Assembly (NCBI RefSeq): GCF_016834655.1
Contig: NZ_JAENHP010000001.1
Span: 62,001-126,000, forward strand
Reading direction: 5' to 3'
Source: Paractinoplanes ovalisporus
Lineage (GTDB): Bacteria > Actinomycetota > Actinomycetes > Mycobacteriales > Micromonosporaceae
DNA: 64,000 bases
Part shown: in pieces, positions 34,310 to 41,715 of the stretch
Layout: each line of letters opens with the position of its first letter
Numbering within the stretch: position 1 is the first letter of the stretch
The notes under the pieces: model-generated
What the model saw: only the letters and a program-made list of their open reading frames with translations
Database searches by the model: none
What the model was told of the DNA's origin: nothing
Made by a program: the position numbers and the translations under genes

Positions 34310-34351
34310 TTGTCCACAGCGGCGGGTGACCGCCTTCGGCAGTTGTCCACA
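34310..34351 (+). promoter_or_regulatory. Two TTGTCCACA DnaA-box-like sites
   Basis: TTGTCCACA at 34310-34318 and 34343-34351, each followed by GCGGCGGG, 33 bp apart (three helical turns) in the same orientation. The 9-mer is the preferred DnaA box of high-GC actinobacteria. No origin genes are close, so a titration or regulatory role, or coincidence within a duplication, must be considered. Confidence 0.4.
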
Positions 34352-34565
34352 GCGGCGGGGACATCAGCGGCGCGGCTGCCCTCGTACGCCGGTGGCGGTT
34401 CCCGATCGGACCCCTACGGGGCGTGCCGGTTCCGCGCCGATCTGACGTGCGACCGCATGAACCTGACCTCCTCGGGCACGGATGGCAGGTTCACAAGGGC
34501 GCAATCTTGGCGTAACGGGGTCGTTCTCGCCGGCACGCCGCCTCGCGACGGCGTTGATCACGCAG

Positions 34566-34684
34566 CGAAGCGGCCAGCGGGGCGGCCAGCGGAGCGACCA
34601 GTAGGGCGGCCAGCAGGGGGCAGCCAGCGGGGGCGCGCGGCCAAGCGGCCAGCGGGGCGGTTTGCGGGCAGCCAGCGGGGCGGG
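34566..34684. repeat. Degenerate 11-12 bp repeat array
   Basis: GCGGCCAGCGG and close variants (GCGACCAGTAG, GCAGCCAGCGG) recur about nine times between 34566 and 34684, ending at the 3' end of the minus-strand MarR-like gene. Confidence 0.75.
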
Positions 34685-34687
34685 GCC

Positions 34688-35110
34688 TCAGGCGGCCGCC
34701 AGAGCAGCGCCGGCGCGGGCCAAGACGGTGTTCAGGACATGCGCGGCCGCGGTGCGGTCGGACTCGGGGAGGTCGGACCAGAGGGAGTCGGTGATGCGGA
34801 CCGTGGCGGCCCGCACGGAGTTCCACACGTCGAGGCCGTAGGCGGTGGGCGTCGCACCAGTGCTGCCGGCCTCGACCAGACCCGCGGCGGTCAGGGCCGC
34901 CAGGTGGTCGTGCGCGTCAGGTTCGGGGACTCGCAAGGCCTCGGCTATGCGGGCGGGCAAGCCGGGCTCACCCTTGGAGAGGACGGTCAGCGTCAGGACC
35001 ACCCACTGCGGTTCGGTCAGGCCGGTGCCGGACAGTTCGCGGTTGAGCAGGGCGTTCAGGGCCTTCTCGGTGCGGCCGATCAGCTGCGGACCGAACGGGA
35101 TCGTCGTCAT
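34688..35110 (-). CDS. MarR-like winged-helix regulator
   Basis: A 140-residue protein with a MarR topology: LNRELSGTGLTEPQWVVLTLTV (helix 2), LPARIAEALRVPEPDAHDHLAALTAAGLVE (recognition region) and a C-terminal dimerisation helix ending AHVLNTVLARAGAAL. The wing is short. ATG 35110 is preceded by TAGGAG; an in-frame ATG 24 bases earlier lies inside the operator region and is rejected. It is divergent from another MarR gene and both starts flank two palindromic operators, so one or both proteins probably control the pair. Ligand unknown. Confidence 0.8.
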   Translation of the reverse strand: MTTIPFGPQLIGRTEKALNALLNRELSGTGLTEPQWVVLTLTVLSKGEPGLPARIAEALRVPEPDAHDHLAALTAAGLVEAGSTGATPTAYGLDVWNSVRAATVRITDSLWSDLPESDRTAAAHVLNTVLARAGAALAAA

Positions 35111-35125
35111 GGCTACGCTCCTATT

Positions 35126-35163
35126 GTTAGTCACACTAACGCTAGATAGTTAGTGTGACTAAC
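35126..35163. promoter_or_regulatory. Paired 15 bp palindromic operators between two MarR genes
   Basis: GTTAGTGTGACTAAC at 35149-35163 is a GTTAGT-n3-ACTAAC dyad; GTTAGTCACACTAAC at 35126-35140 is its exact reverse complement. The pair also contains TTAGT-type promoter hexamers of both genes, so occupancy would block both directions. Confidence 0.85.
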
Positions 35164-35176
35164 GCAAGGAGGTAAG

Positions 35177-35737
35177 GTGCCTCCCGTGGGAGCGGAAAGA
35201 CTGCGGACGCTGCGTACGCGGCTGTTGTCCCTGGCGGCCGTGCACTCCGATCGGCGCGTCAACGAGGAACTGGCCGGGGCCGACGCCCGCAAGTGGCACT
35301 ACGCGGTTCTGGCCACTCTGGACGAGTTCGGACCGGCCAGCCAGGCGCAGCTCAGCGACCACACCCGCATCTACCGCAGCGACCTGGTCGCCGTGCTCAA
35401 CGAGCTGACCGAGCGCGGGCAGGTGTCACGCGAGCCCGACCCGAGCGACCGGCGCCGGAACCTCGTCACGATCACCGCCGCCGGTCACCGGCAGCTGCAC
35501 CGGCTCGACGAGATCCTCGCCCGCGTCGACGACGAGATCTTCGCGCCGCTCGACCAACGGCAACGCGAGCAACTGACGACCCTGCTGTCCCTGCTGGTGG
35601 AGCGCCCGGGAGAACCGCCACAGCAGGCCGAGGAACTGCCACAGCACGCCGTAAAACCCGCCGCAACAGGCCGGAGAACTGCAGGAGCAGTCAGGAGAAC
35701 CGGCGCACGACCGGCGAAAACCGAGCAGGCGACGTGA
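35177..35737 (+). CDS. MarR-family transcriptional regulator with low-complexity tail
   Basis: A 186-residue protein. Residues 10-145 are a standard MarR domain: NEELAGADARKWHYAVLATLDEF, SQAQLSDHTRIYRSDLVAVLNELTERGQV, wing REPDPSDRRRNLVTITAAG, and a long dimer helix. Residues 146-186 (ERPGEPPQQAEELPQHAVKP...) are low-complexity, derived from short DNA repeats with CACAGCA(G/C) and GGAGAAC(C/T) motifs. GTG 35177 sits 4 bp after AAGGAGG; GTG 35186 is an alternative with longer spacing. The gene starts 14 bp after the second operator, so autoregulation is likely. Confidence 0.85.
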   Translation: MPPVGAERLRTLRTRLLSLAAVHSDRRVNEELAGADARKWHYAVLATLDEFGPASQAQLSDHTRIYRSDLVAVLNELTERGQVSREPDPSDRRRNLVTITAAGHRQLHRLDEILARVDDEIFAPLDQRQREQLTTLLSLLVERPGEPPQQAEELPQHAVKPAATGRRTAGAVRRTGARPAKTEQAT

Positions 35738-35795
35738 CCGCGGCCGCCGGAACTTCGATCGACGGAAGCACGACGTAAAGCTCTAGGTTGTGCGC

Positions 35796-36731
35796 ATGAC
35801 GATGCAGCTGGAACGGATGATCGCCGCGCAACCTGAGGTCATCGCGGGGCTCGCCGACCCGGCCCTGACGGCGGCGGCCGCGGAGCAGCTGGCCGGGGCG
35901 CGACGGATCTGGCTCATCGGGACCGGCACCAGCCTGCATGCGGCCGAACTGGGCGCGGCCGAGATGATCCGCGGCGGTCTGGATGCTCGCGCGATCGCGT
36001 CCAACGCGTTCGGGCCGGAGCTGCTGCGCGACGGTGACGCGGGCGTGGTCATCAGCCACACCGGTCACACCGCGTACGCAAGACGTAGTCGCTCTCTGCT
36101 TCTCGAGACCGGCACGCCGTTCGTCTCCGTGACCGGGCCGGACGCCGCGTGGCCCGAAGCGGTTCGGACGCCGCTCGCCGAGGCCTCCGAGACCTACACG
36201 GTCAGTTACACGGCCGCGCTGGCGGTGCTCGCCCAGGTCGCCCACCACCTCGGCACGCCGGGCGGCGGGCCGGATGCCGTACGAGCCGTCGCCCGAGCCA
36301 TCCAGGATGAGGACGACGACGTGCCCCTGCCGGCCCGCGCCATGGCGATTGTCGGGCCGGGACTCTGGTCGGTGACAGCCCGTGAGGGCGCCCTGAAGAT
36401 CCGGGAGGGCGCGCGCATCCTGTGCGAGGGGTTCGACCCCGATCGGTTGCTGCACGGCGGCGCCGTTCCGTACACGCCGGCCGACACCCTGCTCGTGCTG
36501 CAACCGGATGAGCTGACCCGCGGCCTCGCCCACGCCGCGCGGCTCGAACGGATGCCGGTGGCGACGCTGACCAGCGACGTACGGACGGGCTCGCCGCTTC
36601 TCGATCAGATTCCGATGACCGTACGGCTGCAGAAGCTCGCCCTCCGGTTCGCGCGCCTGCGGGGGCAGAACGCGGACACGGCGATCACGGGGGCGTGGGC
36701 CGACCCGGAGCTGTGGCCCGAGGCGGACTGA
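35796..36731 (+). CDS. SIS-domain phosphosugar-binding protein (GlmS/AgaS-isomerase-like)
   Basis: A 311-residue protein with two SIS domains. The first has RRIWLIGTGTSLHAAELGAAE, GVVISHTGHTAYARRS and FVSVTGPD; the second AMAIVGPGLWSVTAREGALKIREGARI, then EGFDPDRLLHGGAVPY. This is the isomerase half of glucosamine-fructose-6-phosphate aminotransferase without the glutaminase part, as in AgaS/FrlB-type deglycases and aminosugar isomerases. The substrate is probably a phosphorylated aminosugar or fructosamine. ATG 35796 is used; GTG 35790 would add two residues. No ribosome-binding site is visible. The cellulase gene follows after 181 bp with its own promoter. Confidence 0.82.
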   Translation: MTMQLERMIAAQPEVIAGLADPALTAAAAEQLAGARRIWLIGTGTSLHAAELGAAEMIRGGLDARAIASNAFGPELLRDGDAGVVISHTGHTAYARRSRSLLLETGTPFVSVTGPDAAWPEAVRTPLAEASETYTVSYTAALAVLAQVAHHLGTPGGGPDAVRAVARAIQDEDDDVPLPARAMAIVGPGLWSVTAREGALKIREGARILCEGFDPDRLLHGGAVPYTPADTLLVLQPDELTRGLAHAARLERMPVATLTSDVRTGSPLLDQIPMTVRLQKLALRFARLRGQNADTAITGAWADPELWPEAD

Positions 36732-36831
36732 CCGCACGACAGGGCGTGGCCGTCGTGATGGACATCCGGCCGCGGTCGGCGACGGCGGCGGCGACGACAA
36801 CGGCGACGGCGACCGCAACCGAGCGAACGCA

Positions 36832-36862
36832 TTGACAACCGTCAGCACTAGACACTGATAGT
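36832..36862 (+). promoter_or_regulatory. Candidate promoter of the GH5 cellulase gene
   Basis: TTGACA at 36832-36837 and GATAGT at 36857-36862 with a 19 bp spacer, in the most AT-rich part of the region. GGAGG at 36902-36906 serves the ATG at 36913. No CebR-type palindrome is seen here. Confidence 0.4.
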
Positions 36863-36912
36863 AAAACTGACTAATAATCGTCCTCCCCCGATATCCCCAG
36901 TGGAGGACGTCA

Positions 36913-38313
36913 ATGCGCCGCTCCCGTTCGCTGTTACTGTCCGTCGCCGCCGCTGTCGTCGCCGCGGGCATGGCTCTCTATGCCGTCACCCCGGCCAGCG
37001 CCGCCGCCACCACCGCCACGTTCGCCAAGACCTCCGATTGGGGGTCGGGCTGGCAGGGCCAGTTCACGATCACCAACGGCGGCTCGTCCGACATGACCTC
37101 GTGGCGGGTCGAATTCGCCCTTCCCTCCGGTACGAGCGTGGGCTCGTACTGGGATGCGCTCCTCACCACCTCGGGGCAGCGCTACACATTCACCAACCGC
37201 GAGTACAACGGCCGGGTCGCGCCGGGCCAGTCGGTCACGTTCGGTTTCGTCGGCAGCGGCTCCGGCAGCCCCACCGGATGCCTGCTCAACGGAGTGTCGT
37301 GCAATGGAACCGTGACGCCCCCGACCACACCACCGACCACACCACCGACCACTCCCCCGACGACGAACCCGCCGTCCGGCACCACCCCGGTCGCGAAGAA
37401 CGGCCAGCTCAAGGTCTGCGGTCGTCAGTTGTGCAACGCCCAGGGCAAGGCGATCCAACTGCGGGGCATGAGCACGCACGGCCTGCAGTGGTATGCGAAC
37501 TGCGTCAACGACTCCTCGCTGGACGTGCTGGCCAAGGAGTGGAACGCCGACGTCCTGCGGATCTCGATGTACATCCAGGAGGGCGGCTACGAGACCGACC
37601 CGGCCGGCTTCACCGCCAAGGTCAACGACCTGATCGAGAAGGCCACCGCCCGCGGCATGTACGCGATCGTCGACTGGCACATGCTCTCGCCCGGCGACCC
37701 CAACTTCAACCTGGCGCGGGCCAAGACGTTCTTCACCACCATCGCCGCGCGGCACAAGAACAAGACCAACATCCTGTACGAGATCGCGAACGAGCCGAGC
37801 GAGGTCAACTGGTCGTCGATCAAGTCGTACGCCGATCAGATCATCCCGGTCATCCGGGCCCAGGACGCGGACGGTGTGGTGCTGGTCGGCACCGAGGACT
37901 GGTCGTCGCTGGGCGCCTCGGGTGACGGTCAGGGCGTGTCGCGCATCCTCGCCAACCCGGTGAACGCGTCGAACATCATGTACACGTTCCACTTCTACGC
38001 GGCCTCGCACGACGACTACTACCTGAACACTTTCCGGGACGCGATCGCCAAGCTGCCCATGTTCGTCACCGAGTTCGGCACCCAGCAGGCGTCCGGCGAC
38101 GGCGGCAACAACTTCGCCATGGCGCAGCGCTACCTCGACCTGATGGCCCAGAACAAGGTGAGCTGGGTGAACTGGAACTACTCGGACGACATGCGCACCG
38201 GCGCGGTCTTCACCCAGGGCACCTGCAACGCCGGGGCCTACTCCGGCACCTCACGACTGAAGGAGGCCGGCGTCTGGGTCCGTGACCGGATCCGCACCGC
38301 CGACGACTTCTGA
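36913..38313 (+). CDS. Secreted endoglucanase: CBM2 plus GH5 catalytic domain
   Basis: A 466-residue enzyme. Signal peptide 1-30 (ends ASAA), CBM2 at 32-135 (WGSGWQGQFTITNGGSSDM), a Thr/Pro linker at 136-158, and a GH5 domain from 160: LRGMSTHGLQWYANCVNDSS, DVLRISMYIQEGGY, MYAIVDWHMLSPGDPN, acid/base Glu294 in IANEPSEV, FHFYAASH, nucleophile Glu387 in VTEFGTQ, and WVNWNYSDDM. It hydrolyses beta-1,4-glucan chains extracellularly. The subfamily resembles bacterial GH5_2 cellulases. Monocistronic: it has its own candidate promoter and a strong hairpin 7 bp after its stop. Confidence 0.93.
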   Translation: MRRSRSLLLSVAAAVVAAGMALYAVTPASAAATTATFAKTSDWGSGWQGQFTITNGGSSDMTSWRVEFALPSGTSVGSYWDALLTTSGQRYTFTNREYNGRVAPGQSVTFGFVGSGSGSPTGCLLNGVSCNGTVTPPTTPPTTPPTTPPTTNPPSGTTPVAKNGQLKVCGRQLCNAQGKAIQLRGMSTHGLQWYANCVNDSSLDVLAKEWNADVLRISMYIQEGGYETDPAGFTAKVNDLIEKATARGMYAIVDWHMLSPGDPNFNLARAKTFFTTIAARHKNKTNILYEIANEPSEVNWSSIKSYADQIIPVIRAQDADGVVLVGTEDWSSLGASGDGQGVSRILANPVNASNIMYTFHFYAASHDDYYLNTFRDAIAKLPMFVTEFGTQQASGDGGNNFAMAQRYLDLMAQNKVSWVNWNYSDDMRTGAVFTQGTCNAGAYSGTSRLKEAGVWVRDRIRTADDF

Positions 38314-38319
38314 CGACCA

Positions 38320-38361
38320 GCACGGCAGGTCCTCCGGCCCCCGGAAGAGGACCTGCCGTGC
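38320..38361 (+). terminator. Strong intrinsic-type hairpin after the cellulase gene
   Basis: GCACGGCAGGTCCTC (38320-38334) and GAGGACCTGCCGTGC (38347-38361) are perfect 15 bp arms with a 12-base loop. No U-tract follows, as is common in high-GC actinobacteria. Confidence 0.9.
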
Positions 38362-38401
38362 CGGTGGTGCGCCGGCGCGGGTGACGGCAGACTGGTGATC
38401 C

Positions 38402-39127
38402 ATGCGCCACTACTCGGTTCACCTCGGTCAAGGAACCGTCGCCGTCTACGGTCACTGGGGACGGCCGGTGCTGGTGTTCCCCACCGAGAAGGGCGGCGCC
38501 TGGGAGTGGCCGGACAACGGCATGGTGGCCGCGGCCGAAGACCTGATCGAGGCCGGCCGGGTCAAGCTCTACTGCGTCGACTCGTTCGACGCCGGAACCT
38601 GGTCGGCCCACCATCTGCCGCTCGAGGAGAGGGCGAGACAGCACGGCACGTACGAATCCTGGATCCTCGACACCGTGGTCCCGCACATCCGCACCGACAG
38701 CGGTGACGACGCCGAGATCACGACTGCGGGGTGTTCGCTCGGCGCCTACCACGCCCTGAACTTCGCGTTCCGCCGCGCCGACCTGTTCCCCTTGGCGCTG
38801 TGCTTCTCGGGCAACTACGACCCCGGAACCTGGAACGCATGGGGCGACCGCGGCGACGCCGTCTATTTCCACAACCCCACCGACTACATCCCCAACCTGC
38901 ACGGCGACCACCTGGACTGGTTGCGCAAACGCTTGTCGATCCTGCTCGTCTGCGGTCAGGGCCAGTGGGAGGACACAACCGGCGCCCTCGCCTCGACCCC
39001 TCACATGGACGCCTTGCTCTCGGACAAGGGCATCCGGCACGAGCTCGACATGTGGGGCCCCGACACCCCGCACGACTGGCCCTCCTGGCGGGCCCAGCTC
39101 ACGAAGCATCTCCCCCGCTTCTGCTGA
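38402..39127 (+). CDS. Putative esterase (alpha/beta hydrolase, esterase D-like)
   Basis: A 241-residue protein of the putative-esterase family. It starts without a signal peptide (MRHYSVHLGQGTVAVYGHWG), has LVFPTEKGGAWEWPDNGM, a GCSLG nucleophile elbow with Ser in TTAGCSLGAYHALNFA, and a final WGPDTPHDWPSWRAQ carrying the catalytic His. The acid is probably Asp in CGQGQWED or nearby. Relatives cleave acyl esters; a role in acetyl or feruloyl removal next to the cellulase is possible but the protein seems cytoplasmic. ATG 38402 lies 40 bp after the terminator. Its last 29 bp overlap the convergent surface-protein gene. Confidence 0.82.
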   Translation: MRHYSVHLGQGTVAVYGHWGRPVLVFPTEKGGAWEWPDNGMVAAAEDLIEAGRVKLYCVDSFDAGTWSAHHLPLEERARQHGTYESWILDTVVPHIRTDSGDDAEITTAGCSLGAYHALNFAFRRADLFPLALCFSGNYDPGTWNAWGDRGDAVYFHNPTDYIPNLHGDHLDWLRKRLSILLVCGQGQWEDTTGALASTPHMDALLSDKGIRHELDMWGPDTPHDWPSWRAQLTKHLPRFC

Positions 39128-41564
39128 CCCGGCGCAACAGGACGCCGCTGAGCACAAACACCAGCCCCGCCACGAACGTGAACAGCACCGACGAGCCCGT
39201 AACGGGCAACGGTTCGCCGGCCGCGACCACCGTGACGTCGAGCCGCATCGCGCGGGCGACACCGCTCGGATCGATCCCGGCCGCGACGAGCGCGTGCGAG
39301 CCCGCGGGCAGGCCATCCGGCACGCTCACCCGCACCCGGAAGGCGCCGCTCGCATCCGCGACCACCTCGCCGAGCGCGACCGGTTCGGAATAGACGCTTA
39401 TCCGTACGGTGGAGTGTGCCGCATAACCGTTCCCGGAGAGGACGATGCTGCGGCCCGGCCTCGTAGTCGCGCTGCCGTCGGTCCCGAGCTTCGGCGCGCT
39501 GTTGGGCGGCTCGTCCGCGACCGGGGGCGCGATCGGCGTCACGGCGGCCGTGGTGTCCGATTCGGCCCAGGCGCCGGTCTCATCGAAGGCAAAAACGCTT
39601 ACTGTGTACGGCTTCCCGGCCGCACCGCCGAGCACACAACTCGTCGCCGTCGTCTCGCAGGAGGCCGGCCCTGGCTCGGCGACGGCCCGGTAGCGGGTCG
39701 CGCCCGACGCGGAGTTCCACGACACCGTGATCGACGAGTAGCCGGCCCGCGCACTGACGCCGCTCGGCGCGGACGGCACCCGCCGCGTCGGCGGAACTGT
39801 AGTCGGCGTCGTAGCAGGAACGCCGGGAGAAGCCGACGGCGCACCAGTGACAGGCGCAGTGGGGACAGGAGCACTGGTGACCGGCTCAGTGGGGACAGGA
39901 GCACTGGTGACCGACGCAGTAGGGACGGGAACAGCAGGGACGGGAACAGTGGGGACGGGAACAGTGGGGACGGGAACAGTGGGGACTGGAGCACCAGTGG
40001 CCGGCGTCGTGGGCGGGGTCGTGGTCGGAGGCAAGGTGACCGGAGCACCAGTAACCGGCCCCGAGGTGACCGGCACAGTGGGGACGGGAGCGGTGGGGAT
40101 AGGAGTAGTGGGGACAGGAGCAGTAGTGACCGGCCTGGAGGTGACTGGCGCGGTGGGGACGGGAGCAGTGGGGACGGGAGCAGTGGGGACGGGAGCAGTG
40201 GGGACGGGAGCAGTAGTGACCGGCTCAGTGGGGACAGGCCCAGCAGTGACGGGCACAGTGGGGATGGGAGCCCCACTGACGGAAGCAGCAGTGGCGGGCC
40301 CGCCGATGCTGGGCGAGGACCCGCTGGCGAGGTCGGAAGGCGCCGTGGTGACAGGGGTCTTGACGGGACCCACGGGGCGCACGATCTCCGAGACCACGCT
40401 CGGAACCGAAGCCCCGACCACGTTACCGGTGTTCGAGGCCCGCACCGTGAAGCTGTAGTCCACCCCGTTGGTCAGCCCGGCCACGCTGCACTCGCTTTCC
40501 CCCTTGGTGGTGCAGCCGAGGCCGCCCGGGTCGGCCGTGACGATGTAGTGGTTGATCGGCCGCCCACCCGAATCCTTCGCACCGGACCACGAAACCGCGA
40601 CCTTCCCGTCTCCGGCCGCAACCTTGACCTTGGTCGGCGGCGACGGAACCGTTCGCGCCACCAGCGCGGAAACGCCGGCCAGCCCGGTGACGACCGGCGT
40701 GTATGCCCCGTCCACCCCCAGCCGGACCACCCGGTCGTTGTCGATGTCGGTGACGTAGACCCCGTCGGCCGCGACGGCCAGACTCTCCGGCGCGAAGGTG
40801 CCCGGCTTGAGCAACGGTTTACGGACGATGCCCTGACCGAACCGGATCACCTCGTCGGTGTCCCGGTCGACGGCGTAGAAGTACTTGTTGGCGTCGACCG
40901 CCAGGGCGACCACCCGGCTGTCCAACCCCGGCAGATAGCTCGTCGTCTGCGCACCGGCGGCGGTCCGGGTCACGACCCGGCCCATGTCCACGCTCGCGGC
41001 GTGCAGGTTTCCGGAGTCGTCGACAGCGAGCGCGCTGATGTAGTGAAGCCCGGCCACGGCCACCTTGCCCTCCACCCCGCCGGCCGTCATGGTCCGGATC
41101 CCGCCGGACCGCATCGCGACGTAGACCGTGCCCGCCTGATCGACCGCGAGCCCGGTGATCTGGCTGAGACCGTTGAACGGCAGCGGGACGCGAGTGCCGT
41201 CCGGCCGCGCCCGGACGACCAGGTCGTCCGACACGACCGCGTACAGGCTGCCGTCGTCGCCCAACGCGAGCAGACGCGCGCCCAACCCCTCGGCGACCGT
41301 CCGGGTTCCGTCCGGCCCGATACGCACGATTCCGGTCGTGTCAGCGACGTAGAAGACGGTCCCGGGCACGGGAGGATCAGCGGGCGCGACCGGGGAGGCG
41401 ACCGGAGCACAGGCGGAAGCAAGCGCCAAGGCGAGCACCACAGCCGCGACAGTTTTCGACAGCAGACCACGCACGGCAAGCACCCCGACCGCGACAGCTC
41501 TCGGCAGCAGACCACGCCTGGCGAGCACCGCGGCGGCGGCAGTTCTCAACAGCTGACCACGCAT
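39099..41564 (-). CDS. Cell-wall surface protein: NHL propeller, two Fn3 domains, Pro/Val/Thr linker, LPVTG anchor
   Basis: An 821-residue exported protein. The N-terminal 52 residues are a 15-residue hydrophobic/basic unit repeated three times and end in LASAC, a lipobox-like site. Then an NHL-type propeller (about 70-305; repeated LAVDQAGTVYVAMR, LAVDDSGNLHAAS), an Fn3 domain (PTKVKVAAGDGKVAVSWSG), a 150-residue TAPVPTAPV-type linker, a second Fn3 (PSGVSARAGYSSITVSWNS), a further Ig-like domain, and LPVTG at 786-790 followed by a membrane helix and an RR-rich tail. The C-terminus is a sortase substrate signal. Having both a lipobox and a sortase motif is unusual. Probably an adhesive or sensory surface rod. 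Confidence 0.82.
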   Translation of the reverse strand: MRGQLLRTAAAAVLARRGLLPRAVAVGVLAVRGLLSKTVAAVVLALALASACAPVASPVAPADPPVPGTVFYVADTTGIVRIGPDGTRTVAEGLGARLLALGDDGSLYAVVSDDLVVRARPDGTRVPLPFNGLSQITGLAVDQAGTVYVAMRSGGIRTMTAGGVEGKVAVAGLHYISALAVDDSGNLHAASVDMGRVVTRTAAGAQTTSYLPGLDSRVVALAVDANKYFYAVDRDTDEVIRFGQGIVRKPLLKPGTFAPESLAVAADGVYVTDIDNDRVVRLGVDGAYTPVVTGLAGVSALVARTVPSPPTKVKVAAGDGKVAVSWSGAKDSGGRPINHYIVTADPGGLGCTTKGESECSVAGLTNGVDYSFTVRASNTGNVVGASVPSVVSEIVRPVGPVKTPVTTAPSDLASGSSPSIGGPATAASVSGAPIPTVPVTAGPVPTEPVTTAPVPTAPVPTAPVPTAPVPTAPVTSRPVTTAPVPTTPIPTAPVPTVPVTSGPVTGAPVTLPPTTTPPTTPATGAPVPTVPVPTVPVPTVPVPAVPVPTASVTSAPVPTEPVTSAPVPTAPVTGAPSASPGVPATTPTTVPPTRRVPSAPSGVSARAGYSSITVSWNSASGATRYRAVAEPGPASCETTATSCVLGGAAGKPYTVSVFAFDETGAWAESDTTAAVTPIAPPVADEPPNSAPKLGTDGSATTRPGRSIVLSGNGYAAHSTVRISVYSEPVALGEVVADASGAFRVRVSVPDGLPAGSHALVAAGIDPSGVARAMRLDVTVVAAGEPLPVTGSSVLFTFVAGLVFVLSGVLLRRVSRSGGDAS
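39847..40260 (-). repeat. Coding 15-18 bp repeat array for the P/V/T linker
   Basis: Dozens of degenerate units such as GTGGGGACGGGAGCA and GTAGTGACCGG(C/A) encode xVPTAPVPT on the minus strand. Several runs are nearly perfect (39940-39985 and 40155-40210), indicating recent expansion. Confidence 0.85.
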
Positions 41565-41568
41565 GGCG
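41434..41568 (-). repeat. 45 bp triplication of the signal-peptide start
   Basis: Units at 41434-41478, 41479-41523 and 41524-41568 share AGCACC...GCGACAG...GACCACGC. Each encodes a basic-hydrophobic 15-mer (RGLL.R/K.AVAVVLA type). The outermost copy includes the start codon. Confidence 0.88.
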
Positions 41569-41715
41569 TTTCCCCGCGGGACAAGATCCTGGCCCCTCGA
41601 ACGCTAATCGGGTTCCGGCCCGCCCACCCCAGGCATTGATTGGTATGAATCTTTACTACATAGATCGTTCAGCCGGAGGGCCGCGACCGTTCGCACCATT
41701 GATTGACGTAACTCG

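Larger units (their letters stand above)
34166..34687. other. Long intergenic region with DnaA-like boxes and 11-12 bp repeats
   Basis: The 522 bp contain no credible gene. The left part has two identical TTGTCCACAGCGGCGGG elements 33 bp apart; the right part (34566-34684) is a degenerate short-repeat array ending at the MarR stop codon. Confidence 0.6.

Noticed and set aside
39294..41639. A 781-codon open frame on the plus strand opposite the surface-protein gene, with G-D-R-S repeats
   Set aside because: It is the antisense reading of the Pro/Val/Thr linker and propeller; its composition mirrors the repeat and there is no domain or ribosome-binding site.
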